Of a stretch of 64,000 nt of DNA, positions 1 to 14,200 are shown piece after piece. Position 1 is the first letter of the stretch; the number at the start of each line of letters is the position of its first letter. The stretch is from Enchytraeus crypticus. Lineage: Eukaryota > Annelida > Clitellata > Enchytraeida > Enchytraeidae. The position numbers and the translations under genes are program-made. Below the pieces are notes generated by a model. That model had not been told where the DNA came from. It was given only the letters and a program-made list of their open reading frames with translations, and did no database searches. The DNA lies in contig CAJHZI010000449.1 of NCBI GenBank assembly GCA_905160935.1, forward strand, positions 691,501 to 755,500. Reading direction: 5' to 3'.

Positions 1-17
1 TTAAATACACACTTTAG

Positions 18-417
18 CTAAGCAACAATTCTAGCTGGACATCTACACAAAAAACCAAAATTTAGTAATTTACAAACCATCAAACAATATATATATTTGT
101 AACGTTTAGTGAATTCGGCTAGGGACCTCGAACTGCGGATATCAGGAGGTATTTGGTTCCAAGAATTGATAAAGTTATAGACATAAGATTTAAAAAATTC
201 TGAAGTTGTTGTAGAACACAAATAATTGGTCTCGGAGAGTCTTGTATTATACACAAACGAGATCTGATTAGCAATAAAAATACATCTTAAGGATACTGAC
301 ATAGTCAGATCAGGAAAATTGATACATTTAAAAACAAGTTTACCAGTATGTAATTGGAATAACTGAAAAATTGGTAATACATTATAATTCATATAAAGTT
401 GCTTAACATTATGAAGA
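18..417 (-). mobile_element. Non-LTR retrotransposon fragment (reverse transcriptase C-terminus)
   Basis: The minus-strand reading frame encodes the end of a LINE-type reverse transcriptase: a segment with FVYNTR, then FFKSYVYNFINSWNQIPPDI and a short Lys/Arg/Tyr-rich tail, closing at a stop at 18-20. The YNTR...FF.S....WN.LP.+IR pattern is the usual C-terminal thumb/tail of CR1/Jockey-like reverse transcriptases. The palm domain is missing; the frame instead runs straight into the 41/43-bp minisatellite. This is a 5'-truncated, inactive copy. The clade assignment is inference. Confidence 0.7.
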
Positions 418-1092
418 ACATTTAAGACTTGACTGATAACATTACTGCCCTGTCTATTGTATTTAAGACTTGACTGAAACATTACTGCTCTGTCTATTGT
501 ATTTAAGACTTGACTGATAACACTATACTGCCCCGCATATCTTATGTAAGACTTGACTGGTAACATTACTGCCCTGTCTATTGTATTTAAGACTTGACTG
601 ATAACATTACTGCCCTGTCTATTGTATTTAAGACTTGACTGAAACATTACTGCTCTGTCTATTGTATTTAAGACTTCACTGATAACACTATACTGCCCCG
701 CCTATCTTATTTAAGACTTGACTGATAACATTACTGCCCTGTCTATTGTATTTAAGACTTGACTGATAACATTACTGCCCTGTCTATTATATTTAAGACT
801 TGACTGAAACATTACTGCTCTGTCTATTGTATTTAAGACTTCACTGATAACACTATACTGCCCCGCCTATCTTATTTAAGACTTGACTGGTAACATTACT
901 GCCCTGTCTATTGTATTTAAGACTTGACTGATAACATTACTGCCCTGTCTATTGTATTTAAGACTTGACTGATAACATTACTGCTCTGTCTATTGTATTT
1001 AAGACTTGACTGATAACACTATACTGCCCTATCTATCTTATTTAAGACTTGACTGATAACACTACTGCTCTGTCTATTGTATTTAGTATTTG
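414..1092. repeat. 41/43-bp minisatellite array, about 16 copies
   Basis: Tandem copies of a unit containing TTTAAGACTTGACTGATAAC followed by ATTACTGCCCTGTCTATTG. Two unit types alternate: a 41-bp type ending CCTGTCTATTG and a 43-bp type with ACACTATACTGCCCCGC. They form a higher-order pattern rather than a simple array. The array ends about 60 bp from the stop codon of the last SESTD1 exon and abuts the LINE fragment on the other side. Confidence 0.93.
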
Positions 1093-1150
1093 ACTACTAA
1101 CACAGCTTCACGATGAAGTGGACCTTACAATGTAAGAAGAGAAAAGTAGA

Positions 1151-1402
1151 CTAACACCTGCGTTTAATGAAATAACTATTTATAAATCTACAATGACTAA
1201 TAGAAAAATCAAACCTCTTGTCTCTGCTGGTAGAGTTGTTCTGAACAGAGAGTAGGGCTAGCCCAACGTCTCGTAGATGACGCTGCTGAGCGAGCAGACT
1301 TTCTTTAGGGGCTGTGTAATCAAGCACTAGCTGATCCACACTGAGCTCTGTGTTAGATGTCTGGTTCAGTGCTAGCATCAAAGCGTCTATCTGCTTCAGC
1401 AT
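1151..1402 (-). CDS. SESTD1: SESTD1 exon 14 (stop codon)
   Basis: Acceptor TTGCAG|ATG; phase 0; about 83 residues, MLKQIDALMLALNQTSN through ...SVQNNSTSRDKRF to a stop at 1151-1153. The position and the amphipathic HLRDVGLALL helix fit the C-terminal NIRDRMKLVNLKRQQL region, but identity is low. A donor-like AG|GTTTGA lies inside the exon, so a different end is possible. Confidence 0.65.
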   Translation of the reverse strand: MLKQIDALMLALNQTSNTELSVDQLVLDYTAPKESLLAQQRHLRDVGLALLSVQNNSTSRDKRFDFSISHCRFINSYFIKRRC

Positions 1403-4400
1403 CTGCAAGTCATATGTTGTAGTGGTCAAAAGTTCGGTTAAATACCACAATGATACAAAACAATATCGCACTGCCCAGTGGCAGGTTCAAGGTACATATT
1501 CATACTCATTCTCGTCTGCTTTCTCGTTCCATAAGAGCACTCCTTAGATCAACAAGTTAATCCCTTCACAAAGTCTATGCTTTATCCATACCTTATGTAG
1601 CCTATAGCTTAGGAAAAGTATGGCTTCTGAGGTGGTTCCCTGTTGCCATCCTCCGTTAGATGGATTAACTACCATTTAATCCTGGGGGAAAATATTTCAT
1701 GGTGAGGTGGGTCCCCTCTAGCCATCCTCATCTCCTGCCTTAGTCGCCTCTTACGTACATGAAGCAGATTGACTCAACAACATAGATAACAAAATTCAAC
1801 AACTAAACAACTAACAGAGTCAACTCGATAGGCGAAATCAAAAGCCGTGTTCTTATTGGCTGACAGTTCACTAGAGCCTTTCGTAAACATCTGCCACGCA
1901 TGAGCCAAGCGCTGTGATTGGTCGATATTTGGCTGCACGTCGTAATTGAGTGATCGCCGCAGCATAAGAGCAGCCTGTAGCAGCTGTCTTCCGTAGTCGT
2001 AGCTATTCTATATTAACAACAACAACAACAACAATTACAGCCTTTAACTTTACATTAACAATTGATTAGGACTCATTTTCCAGATATTATTTGCACCGTA
2101 TATCAGGCTTTACGGCTTGCTCTACGGTTTGGCTTTGGTCTCATACAGCTCCATGTTGTTGTGGACGACAGCATCGCACTGTTGTTGTAGTTGTCATTGT
2201 TGCATAGACTTAGGAGATGCATACATGTATATGCTATTCATCTCGTTATGATACAAAGCCTGTAATCGTCGTCGGAACAATAATAAAAGTCCAAACTGTA
2301 GCAACCTAACTAAAATTAAACAGTAATTTTATTCTTTAAATATCTTTCTTAGCTAGATTCATGAAAAGAGAGATTAACGTCATGAAATTTTAAATGACAG
2401 ATCCTAAGGTGAATTCAACTCTAGTGGGTTCGAATCCCAGCCACGCTGATCTGATAGCAAAATCTCGGACATTCACTGGACTGGTTACACGGAAAACGGT
2501 CTAAATTGCCTAACGTATTTAACATGTGGTATTAAAAGTGATAGATATCAACGTTGTTGATCATTTCACTATAATGCGTGCTACTATTACAATAAGAGAA
2601 GTGAACCTGAGCCGTTGTCTCAATATCTCTGGTATCTCCATTCACTGAGGAGGCGACCGCTCGAGGGGTGGCCTTGACCCTGTCAGTCAATTCACACAAG
2701 TCCAGAATCCAGCAAATAGCCTACACAAAATAAGTTTTGCTATATGAGATAGACAGGTGTATAAAGTCGTCATGAGCAGCGACCTGCGCCTAAACCACCT
2801 TTTCTTTAATTCCCTTTACTTTGGACTGATTTTCTTGATTCTGGAATTGCACCGTTTTTGATCCTTCTTTTTGCTCGCCGTCTTGATTTTGTCTCAATAG
2901 TGCTCGATGTTGTCATTGATGACTGTAACACTTTAATTGTTGTTATTATCATCATCTTCTTCCCTTGAATCCCAGTTTTATTAAGGTCGGGTTTAGAAAG
3001 TTTTGTAGTAATTTCTGGAGCCTAGGCGCACACCAACCGAATGCCCTTTCTGGTGTTGGTAGGGATCTTAGTGCTTTATCGCCTTTTAAGACAAGTGCAG
3101 TCCACGGTTGATCTATTCTACAGCAACCCGGACACAAGACAGAGTATATAAAGTATCCTGTGATAAAGATATCGATAAAAACCGATAGTAACCTCATTTA
3201 TCCCTTTTTCGGTTAATAAGTTTAACTTACACGAGACAGGCTAAATCTACAGTATTTCATAAAATGAGCTAAAAGACAAAATTAACACAATAACAACGCA
3301 ACTAGATGAAACAAATAACAGTGTGATCTTTAGTATAAACTCAAATGTACTTAACTACAATGAAACATATCCCTATAATATTTTTTTCATCGCAAACAGT
3401 TACCCAGTGTTTTATCAAAAATTGGATTTTGTCACCAAATTGTTAACTGACGAAATGCGTAGAAGAAATGGCTAAACGTTGGCATGTCTTCACACAGCTG
3501 TGCAGCATAGACTTATTTCAAACACATCTCTTCTCACCATAGACTTTTTTCAGGAGATGTCATAATGATAGACATGTCTGCATCTTGCCTGACTGATTTT
3601 TTATCACCGGACCGGCATCGTTTAGGATCTTTTTCTTTCTCTTCAGCACATGTTTTCTCAGATCGTTTTGAGTGAATCGATTTGTAGTGATATGTGATGG
3701 GGAGACGTCCCTGATATCATCCTTTTATGAGGATGATGTCAGGCATGAGGAAACTTGTAAAACGTCTTGTATGAGGAAACGGACGTTAAACCTTTATTAT
3801 TATTATTATTATTATTACTCTTCCACCCTATATAAGATCCAAGATGAGAAAGTCCCGTTACCTTATCAACGTCTCTCTCGCACGTCCTGACTTGCAGGAT
3901 TTGTTTGAGCTTAAGCCGGTAGACTTCCACCACCTCCTCACATCTCTGTCTGGTATCCATGAGCTCATCCATCACACTGTCCACATGACCTGTCGCCTCT
4001 CGTCTGTCTGGAGTAACGTCCTTGCCCAGAGCGTTCTTGACTGGAAGAGAAAGTAGGTCTAGCAGGGCCTGCCCTTCACTGAACACGTGATCTGCTGTGC
4101 CAACTAAAATAATTGCGGAGTTTATCAGTTGGTATTAAGTTAAATAGTGGTATTAAATACGAAATTAACATTTCGTTACTTGCATCTTAGTAGAGTAGGG
4201 GGCCTACTAATTATAAGAAAAACTAAAATGATTGCGGAGCTTATTAAACTTCATAACGTTACCCCTATGCTATTGAGTTTTTCTAATTGACGTCACTATG
4301 TTTAAATCACAGTTAAGGTTAGGACTTGTTAATTAAGTATCAAGTTAAGGACTCTAATATTTTCGTTGTAAATGAGGCTATTAGTAATACATTATTGTTA

Positions 4401-7400
4401 TGTTAAAGGAAAATTGACGTTTTCGAAACAGTCGCCGAATGAATTTTAATTTTTGCAAAGAAAACACATTTAGGTTTAAGTTGAAATAAGTAGGCCCAAA
4501 TATTAAAATATCGCGTACCAATACGATCCCACTTTTCGTCCAGTGCTCTGAGAGTTTAAGTAAAATAAATTCCAGTTGAAATAAGCATGCTTAAATAGTA
4601 AAATATCGCGTACCAATACGACCCCACTTTTCCTCCAATGCTCTGAGAACTCTCTCAGCCGAAGCGACATCTGGTGCATTAGGTTCCATGGCGAGCAAAT
4701 CAAACATCTCATTCAACATACGATTTACCTAAAAGAAGTAGACAAATCTAGATATATTGAAATTTTAAAAATATTTGATTATATAACATCAATGCACACA
4801 ACATCGTGGTATTTAATAATAACTCGCTATTTTAGCTTTGATTAAAATGAATGATCTTCGCATTTTCATTTTAAGTATTTGACTGATTTTGTAATAGGTA
4901 AATTTTCAAAATTACAGATAGGTCATAAATTCACTGAAGCAGTTCCAATGGATCATAATTATAAGAGGTTATGGATAACTTTATACCGTTTCATCTCAAG
5001 TAAAGATAGGCTATAAGGGAACATAGGAAGAAGAGTTGGATAGGGTACATCCTAAAGGGGGAATGTCTATTAATAGAGGTCATAGAAGGTAGAATGAAAG
5101 GAAACAGAGGCAGGGGCAGGCCGAGATTAGGTATGTTAGATGATTAAAGACCCACTCATATGTGGACATGAAGAGGAAAGCGTAAGACAGAGAAGAGTGG
5201 AGACGTTATATACCATGGACCTGCCAGTAGGCACTAAGAGAGAGATAAAGGTGCAGGAACCTTTATCTCTCTCTTATCTCTCCTCTCCTCTCTCTTTATC
5301 TCTCCATGCGGAAACGTGAGTGGAGGTTTAAAACCTCCACACACGTTTCCGCATGGAGAGATTTAACATGCCACAGGCTGTGACAACGAGCACACGTGGA
5401 TGAGAAAGTGGATCTCAGAATCCTGGATATTAATATTACATCAGTCGAACAACAGTGTTCATAACCACAAATCATTTGGACCTTCTTTTTGCTCGCCGGC
5501 TTGATTTTGTCTCAATATGGTCGATGTTGTCATTGATGACTGTAGCACTCAAATCGTTGTTATTCATCGTCAATTGTTTTCGGTTGTTTCATTGTTAAGT
5601 TATAAACATTTCCACCTCTTCCACACATTCCACATAATCATTTCCATCTCTTTCACATTCCACATAATTAGTTCCATTCCACATAATCATTCCCAGGTCT
5701 TTCACATAATCCACATAATCATTTCCATCTCTTCCACATAATCCACATAATCACTTCCAGCTTTTCCACATATTCCACATAATCATTTCCAGCTGTTTCA
5801 CACATTCCACATAATCATACCCAGCTCTTTCACACATTCCACATATTCATTTCCATCTCTACCCCACATTCCACATAATCATTTCCAGCTCTTTCACACA
5901 TTCCACACAATCATTTCCATCTCTTCCACATATTCCACATAATCATTTCTAACTCTGATACATAATCATTTCCATCTCTTCCACACATTCCACACAATCA
6001 TTTCTAACTCTTCCACATAATCATTTCCACCTATTGCACACACCTCATCGAGCAGTCGATGGAACCTGACGGAAGTGATAACGAGAGTCCTCCTATCTTC
6101 CAATCTCTTAGCGAAGCTACGGCACACGGTGTCCATGTATTCCTTCTCAGCGCGCAGGTCGGCTGGGTCAATCGATGACCTACTGCGAGACACTTCGGCT
6201 TCTAACTCAGAGACCTTGTGTCGAAGCTCAGCATAGGTTCCGTACGAGTCCGTGCATTTCATTTCCAGCTGCTCATGTTGTTTGCGCAGCTGCTCAGCTG
6301 TCTCGCTGCTGCTGCCTATAGCTGTATGTGATAGCAGTAGCTTCTCTGCTGGGCCTAGGATCCAGTCCACTACCTACAATCAATCAGTTAAATGATTAGT
6401 CGATCGAAAAATGAGTCGATCATAGCTCAATTAATCAATAAACAATTAAAACAATCGATTAAAATAACGTTAATCATTGACAAAGATAGTTATTATACTA
6501 GCGTTGCAAACAAGAATTTAGTACATGGATAGCGTTCAGTTTTCAAGGGTTTTCTGAAATAATTAACAGCATATATAATGTTTAATTAAAACTGACTTCC
6601 AAGAGATTATCTGTTAAAAATATTTTAACTAATTTAATACCATAATTTAACTTCTAAAGTATAAAAGCTAAAATCAATAATCTTCTTAATAATAAATGTC
6701 CACATTGTTGCTGTTTTACAGACTTTTACTGAATTTCTTTTCACATATTATCGCACAATTCTGCAGTTTTCTAAAATAAAATTTAATAATCAAATTTCAT
6801 GTTACTCTAAAACAAAAATTCAAAACATCTGCGCCAAAAAAAAGAAAATATTACAAGTAAGTCTGACTTCAATTTTGGGCTCGTCGGCCACGGACATCAC
6901 TTTCGAGTGAGGAAACGTTAACTGACGTTAACCTTAGCTTTGCCAGCTTTACTTCACTATTAGTCTTGCGTATTTCACGTCAAGCATGCAAACAATACAG
7001 CTACATACCGTCTTAATCGCCTGCTCCAATTCCGTTCTTTGACCTCTGTTTTCTTCTCTGTCTTGTTGTATCTTTCTCTTTCTCTCCTCCCTACTTCCGC
7101 GTCCCTTCAGCAACCCTTCCAGGTCGTCCAACCTCTGCTCCAGCTGCTCCACACAGCGCTTGACCCCATTCATTGAGGTGACCTCGTCGAGACTGAACTG
7201 AGGTTCTGAGAGGTTCCTCAGGGATCCTCTCTGTGACCTTAGAGTCGAGTGAAAGTCACGGTCTATTGACATAATTATTAGATTTATGATGTTATATTTG
7301 ATAGCTAAGACTGGACTCTCTGTCGTCAGTAAGTCTACAGCAGTTATTAACTATCAATTCATCATCGTCATCTTCCTTGAATCCCAGTTTAACAAAGTCA

Positions 7401-9601
7401 GGATTATAAAATTTTAAGGAATTTCAGTAGCCTAAGGGCTCACCAACCGAATCATGTCGTTTGCCAGAAAGGGCAAGGGAATAAATTAATTCTCACACTT
7501 TATTAATTTAGCTCAAAAAATTAGGTCTCTAACGAGTAAAACAAATACTAAAAGGTACAGACGTTGCATGCTACTATCAATTAGATATTCTTGTTTTTTA
7601 AATGTTTGATAGTGCCTTCAAGACATGGAAATCATGCTTTAAGCTGTTTACCCATGAATTCCTACAACCCGGCGCCAACAGATTAACTATATTTTACAAT
7701 AAAATAAATAAAGTTGAAAACTATCCTAGAACAATAAAAGTATCGTATTTCTTTAAAAGACCATTATTAGAATTAGCCCCACTACATCTTGTGTAACAGA
7801 TTTTATTTAACAATTATTTCACCAATGTAACAAATATGGTCACTAGGTTTGTTTAATTTTTATTATAAGTTAGAGGTAATAAACTAATAATAATAAATCT
7901 AAACTAAAACATATAATTTTGAGAAAAAAAACACTAAGAAGAGTATTGGCTTAAGTAGTATATATACTTACACTGATTCACGGCTTTGATGGTGGAATTA
8001 ATTAGTGGCTGACATTCCAGATGGCATTGCTGCATGAGTTGAAAGGTGGGCGGAGCCTGACTCAATCTGTCAATCAATGAACGGTAGGCCTGATCAAGGT
8101 CACGTGAGAGCAAGCTGGAGTCAATCAGACATCTTTCTACCATCTAGTAATCATACAATAAATTTCAGAACAACTATTAGTGCATAGTTATGTAGTACAA
8201 ATATACATCTACTACCTAACAATAACAAACACTGCGTAGAATAGAAATAGAAATTTAAGAAATTATAGAAATACTCATAGAAATACCTCATTGAAATTAT
8301 AACATTTAGTTTCAATTATCAAATAATAACAGAAATAGAGAACACAAATACAAGTTAATTAAATGTAGAAGTAGGCTTGAGATACGTTAGAATTTTTTCA
8401 GTCAGAGGGTTGCTATTGTTTGGAATGGACTGCCAGATAAGGTTGTTGAGACCTAATCTGTAAATCAATATAAGAATAGATATGATCAGTATAAAAAGTC
8501 TAGACATATCAATTGACAACAAATAATCTAGATAAATTAATTCACAACAAAGACCCTAGACATATCATTCGCAACAATACAATTTTGTTATAGAAAAATC
8601 ACCCTAATAAAATTAAGTATTAACAAGTATTTAAGATCATAAATATCGGATTATTTACAATTCTATTAGAAATCCAAGTTTCATGAGAATAGAGCAGGGT
8701 TCCTCCAAATTCTGCTGTAAGTTGACTTAAATCACAAATCACTGGCAGCTGAGCTTCCGTAATCATATTAAAGGGCACCTGGAAAATACAGAAAATAACA
8801 GGAAAAGCTAGACTGTTAGTGTAATAGATGCCTCTGAATCAGTAGGTCTGAGCTCAAATCTTCGGTCAGTCACCCACACGTTGACAAAAATATGAAATCT
8901 GAGTCTGACAATATTGTATGCACTCTACGGAAATGTCTATAAGTAAATGTATAATGTATCATGTATAGTACTAACAAAAAAACTACTTAGAGACAATTTT
9001 TGTAAAGAAGTTTGTTTGTCACATGGAAGAGTTAAAGAATAAAATCCAGGCTCACTAGCGTGAAATCCACTGTTGAATCAACCATGAATACCTATATCAA
9101 CACTAAAAGAGGGTTTCCGAAAAAAATAACTAATCAGAATTTGTTAATTTAATTAAAATTCAAAATTAATTTAAAGCAAAATTCAAAGTGACTTTAAGTT
9201 GTGTTTAATTCAAGACGGAAATGCTATATCAATTGTTATGTCAAATGTTATATGTAAGGGAACTATTGATCAATTCACTTACAGCAATACCATGGGATAC
9301 AGCCTTGCTGAGGTTTGAACTTGAGTCGTACCGGTAATCGGATTGGACACAGTTAACGGCCTTCACGGCTCCGTTCAGGGTTCTCTGTCAGAGGAAATAC
9401 GGAAATACAGATACACAAATTGAATATAAAATACAATTCATAACAATTATTTATTATTTTTGTTTCATAATCTCAATAGTTCAAAAACAAAACTGCAAGA
9501 AATCCAATTAGAACTTTAATAAATCTTCTACTTTCTCCCAGTCCAGTGGGATTAAGATAGCCTACAATAAACAAGCATATCACGTTTCACCGTCGAGTTA
9601 A

Positions 9602-9653
<52 letters not shown>

Positions 9654-11173
9654 GTGTTCTATAAATGGTACGTCCAGGGCATATATTCATACTCAGAAAC
9701 TGCTTTCAGGTTACATAACTACACTCACACAGATCACCAAGTTAATCCCTTCACAAAAGATTACACTATATCCATGCCATATGTAGACTAGGGCAAAAAT
9801 ATGGCTTCTGCGTGAGTTTTCCGTTGCCTTCCTCAGTATTTGCTTTGACGCCTCTTATGACACATGTAGTTATAGGTTGGTCTAAGCTAAAATGCGTGAA
9901 GGAATAATTTAACAATCATTTTAAAAATACAGCACTGCTCAGAACTTAATTGCTGGACTAGGCAATATGGACTAGGAAAGGCTTATGCAAATCTGATCTA
10001 TGTAAATTTCTAAAAGCTAGACAATAAACCTGATTCGCTGATCTTTAGTAAATATTTATTTCGATGCTAGATATTCTTTTCTTTGTAACTTTTATATTTT
10101 ATAGTTGTTATATTTTTAAACGATAATATTGTACATGTATGAGATATCCTTAACTGTGCGTTTTATTTGTAGTTGTTGTTTTTACATAATCCTTTTATTA
10201 ATTGCAAAACCGGTATACATTAGTGCCGTCATGGCCTTTATTCCCGATCACGGATACGGTTGAATTTTAGCCTGCATGTACATACGTTTGTCAAAATTAT
10301 ATATGATGTGATGAATACGTAAATTTATAAATAAAGTCACCTGAATCACAGCCATAAGATATTTGAGAGTGGCATCATACATCCCGGTTCTGTTATCTAT
10401 TATGATAGTGAAGCCGTTTTGAGCAGACTCAGGGCTGCATAACAAAAGTACAACATTAACTATTAACTACTTGTGTTCCAAGCTTCAGTAAATGGCCATC
10501 TGTAGTTGCTATTAATCACGAACGATCATTTTATGTCCGTCAAATAGTGATAGGTTTATGCTTCCACATCCTCATCAGCACCCTTGAGACCCAGTTTAGC
10601 TAGGGTTGGAATAGCTTTATACTTCTCACAGTTAATATTAATTTTCTAAATAATAAGAGCGATTAATACAATTCGCTCCGGTCTTTTAGACGGCCTCCTG
10701 CATCTAAATGGTTCTTCTAGATGGCCTCTGCGTTTTCTTCTCAGGCAATTCAATCGAAACATGTATGTCTGAACATATTAAGCTAGATGTTAATCAGTAA
10801 GTAAAACCTTGGGATGCCAGACAGGTAGCTGAGACATAGGGCTAGATCATCCTCACTCAGCTCAACGTGTCGACTAACGGCAGGCATCAGCAGAATAGGA
10901 CCTCCATTCCTGTCTCTACCACCTAGCACACGAAATATAGCACAGTATAGTATACGTGGATTAAATGGTAATTAATCAATCTAACTGAGGAATGCAACGG
11001 GGAACCATCTCAGAAGCCATACTTTTCCCAAGCTATGGGCTACATAAGGTATGGATAAGGCATAGACTTTGTGAAGGGATTAACTTGTTGGTCTAAGGAG
11101 TGCTCTTATGGAGCAAGAAAGCAGACTTTCAGTATGAATATGTACCTTCACCAGCCACTTGGCAGTGCACTGA

Positions 11174-11233
<60 letters not shown>

Positions 11234-14200
11234 TATAAGTGTATATGTATCTAATTACAATATAAATTAAATTCCACTTGGCTAAACATTGGTTAAACGT
11301 CGAGAAAGTATATACAGATGCTAAAGTATATACAGATGCTAAAGTATATACAGATGCGGCAAAAAGTACATGTTTTATAACATAGGCTCTACACCCTTAG
11401 TCTACCTGACACATAAAATCGTCAATACCACATAAAGTACAGGTTGCATAATGTAGGTTACCCGTAAACTTAATGAGACTGTAACTTCTTAATGGATGGC
11501 TAAGAATGTTGATATTTCTGTAATTTTTCTTGAACAAAATCTGCGCCAATAGGGTTAATTCAATTCACAGGATGATCCAGTATAACTGAAAAAGACTCAT
11601 TTATAAATGTGTATTCAACAAATTATAAATTATTCATTAGCTTTCAATGAAAGTTAACGAATTAAGCATTAAAGATAGTAATCTGCTTCTTAAATTTGAA
11701 AATAATTCCACAATAAAAAATTTAGTTCAGCAATCTTTTTCAAAACAGAAAGCCTATATAAATATTTCTAAATGGTTTATAGTTTTACAAAACTAAAAAA
11801 TTCTTAAAGGATTTATTACATTTTTAAAATTAATTTAATTATTCTTTAAAATTAATTTAATTAGATGTTAATCACACAATATCCTATATTGAAAGGAAAA
11901 TCAATAAAAAGAAAATCTGTTAATTGCAAAGGCATTAAACTAGACCGACATGGATATTACAACTTAAAAATCAAAAACAGGTTAGACGACTCTGTTTTTA
12001 CCTGTAGACCATTTATCCCCTATTAGTCTAATCGGATAACTTAAGCTTTAATCCAGGGCTTCAATTGATTAATTGTGCAGACATGTAAGCCGTGCGCTAA
12101 TTAGGTACTAAGTATTAGGTAAACATTACTAAATGCTACATGCGTATTCATGCAAATTAACTCAACAAACCAGTCTACATTTTGTACCACTATGTAAGTA
12201 GGTTGTAATGTGTTTGATCTCAAGATCGAGATTGCTCACCAAATTTAATGTCGGTAAGATATTCAACCGCGGATCAGTATGTGCAAAGTTCAAATCCTGG
12301 ACTCGCTCGTCACATCGCTTTCGAGTGAGGAAACTGACGTTAACATTAGCTTTACCAGCTTTATTCAGGACATCTCGACTCACTAAAGCTAACAATATAA
12401 TTTATATTGGTTTAAGCTCCTATTAAAGTTAAATAATATTTAACTTTCACATCAAAACGCATATTAAGATATACATATTAATATCAATATTTATTTGGTT
12501 AACATTATTCCCTTTCATTTGGCATCTGTAAGGTTTTAACATTTACACTAGGAAATACCAGTAAGAAAATTTAGTGTTCATTCAGAAAGCTCTTCAATTG
12601 TAAATAATTCTTTGTTAGCCAGAAGCTTCCATTATGGCATACAAAATCTATAGGCTTAAATAATAAACACTATTTATAGACTAGTTTAACGTCAGTTTTC
12701 AAATCTCCATGTGCAGCATATCTGTGAAAAGCAAGCTCTAGATTTGAACCTGCACTAGATGTTCTATAACTACTGATTCTCCATGGCTCAGCCAAGAAAA
12801 TAGAATACAACTATTCCATTCAGGTCCAAACAATCAAACTCCTCAACCCACATCTATTTTTTCTCTTCAGTTATGAATATGAATGTACTTTACAATTTAT
12901 ATTCCTAGAGCTACATGTATGTTTTTTGTTTTTTATATTCTCTCTTGCATTTCCTCTCCTATTTAACAAACCATCTCCTATTTAACAAACTCCACTAGAA
13001 CATGTGCTAATCATTTTGAATCCCAATTTTTAATGTGTTTTTCAAAGCCAACTTAACATGTAATATCTTTTAATTGGTCAAAATCATATATATAATGCAT
13101 GTTTCAAGCTTAATTCAAATGAAACTTTTAACAAATCCTTAATTTTATATGTCATGTCTAACTAATCCCTTGATCCTTCGTTCAGCCACATTTGCATAGC
13201 ACTTAGAAATTTCTAACACGCTTAACATAAAGAGTATAAATTAATTAGAATACTCAATTATGGAGGAATTAATGTCCACACAAAATTTAAAAAATAAGCA
13301 AGAGGACGATAGTATGTATTTGACCAAAAGTTTATTTTTCTTTGATGAAATATATGCTTAGTGACATCAAATTACTAACATATATCTGATATCAATAAAT
13401 TGATCAATATAAAACCTCTAAAGCTACTAAATTATTTAGTGATAACACTTACCAGTCAACCAAACTGCATTCCTATTAAGAATTTCTACAATCTGAGCCG
13501 CTTCAACACGTGATCCTGTTTTTAACAAACACACAATCATACAAATATTAACTAATAACAATCAATTAAACAAAGTACCATTAACATGTGCTTTCATCTA
13601 GTTTAGAAGCACATCTAAATAAAACAGCAAACTAGACTTCATTACAAACCACTGAATATAGTTATTATACCCTAACCAGTGCTCTGTTTATGCACTAGCA
13701 TTTTTAATTCAGTAAATTACTGAAAATAGATTCTCAGAGAAGAGCATCCAATGCCAGCCAAAATATAACAATAACAAATAATAATGCAATAACAGCATAG
13801 GATCCTGATCCTAATGGTCTACAACATCATCATCATCATCTTCCCTTGAATCCCAGTTCAACTAAGGTCAGAATACGAATAGGCGGTCTCAAATCCTCTC
13901 TGTTCCACATCACATCATCAGCCAATCCCCTATTTGAAAATTGTCCATTTGTTTAAATTTTTGTAGCCATTTCTAGAGACTAGGCGCTCACCAACCGAAT
14001 GCCCTTTCTGACGCTGATATGAATCTTAGTGCTATAGTCGCCTTCTACGACACGTGCAGTCACCGGTTGGTGAATTTTTCAAACAACCCGGACACAACAA
14101 GGGAATGTAGATCTGATGGTCTACATCAATGCACGTTGAATAGTTGTTAAACTAATAGCTAAATTCAACGTTTTTGGCAGAAAAGAGGGCTGACCACTAT

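Noticed and set aside
18..647. 209-codon minus-strand frame as one gene
   Set aside because: It is a fusion of minisatellite-encoded repeats and a LINE reverse-transcriptase tail, not a cellular gene.
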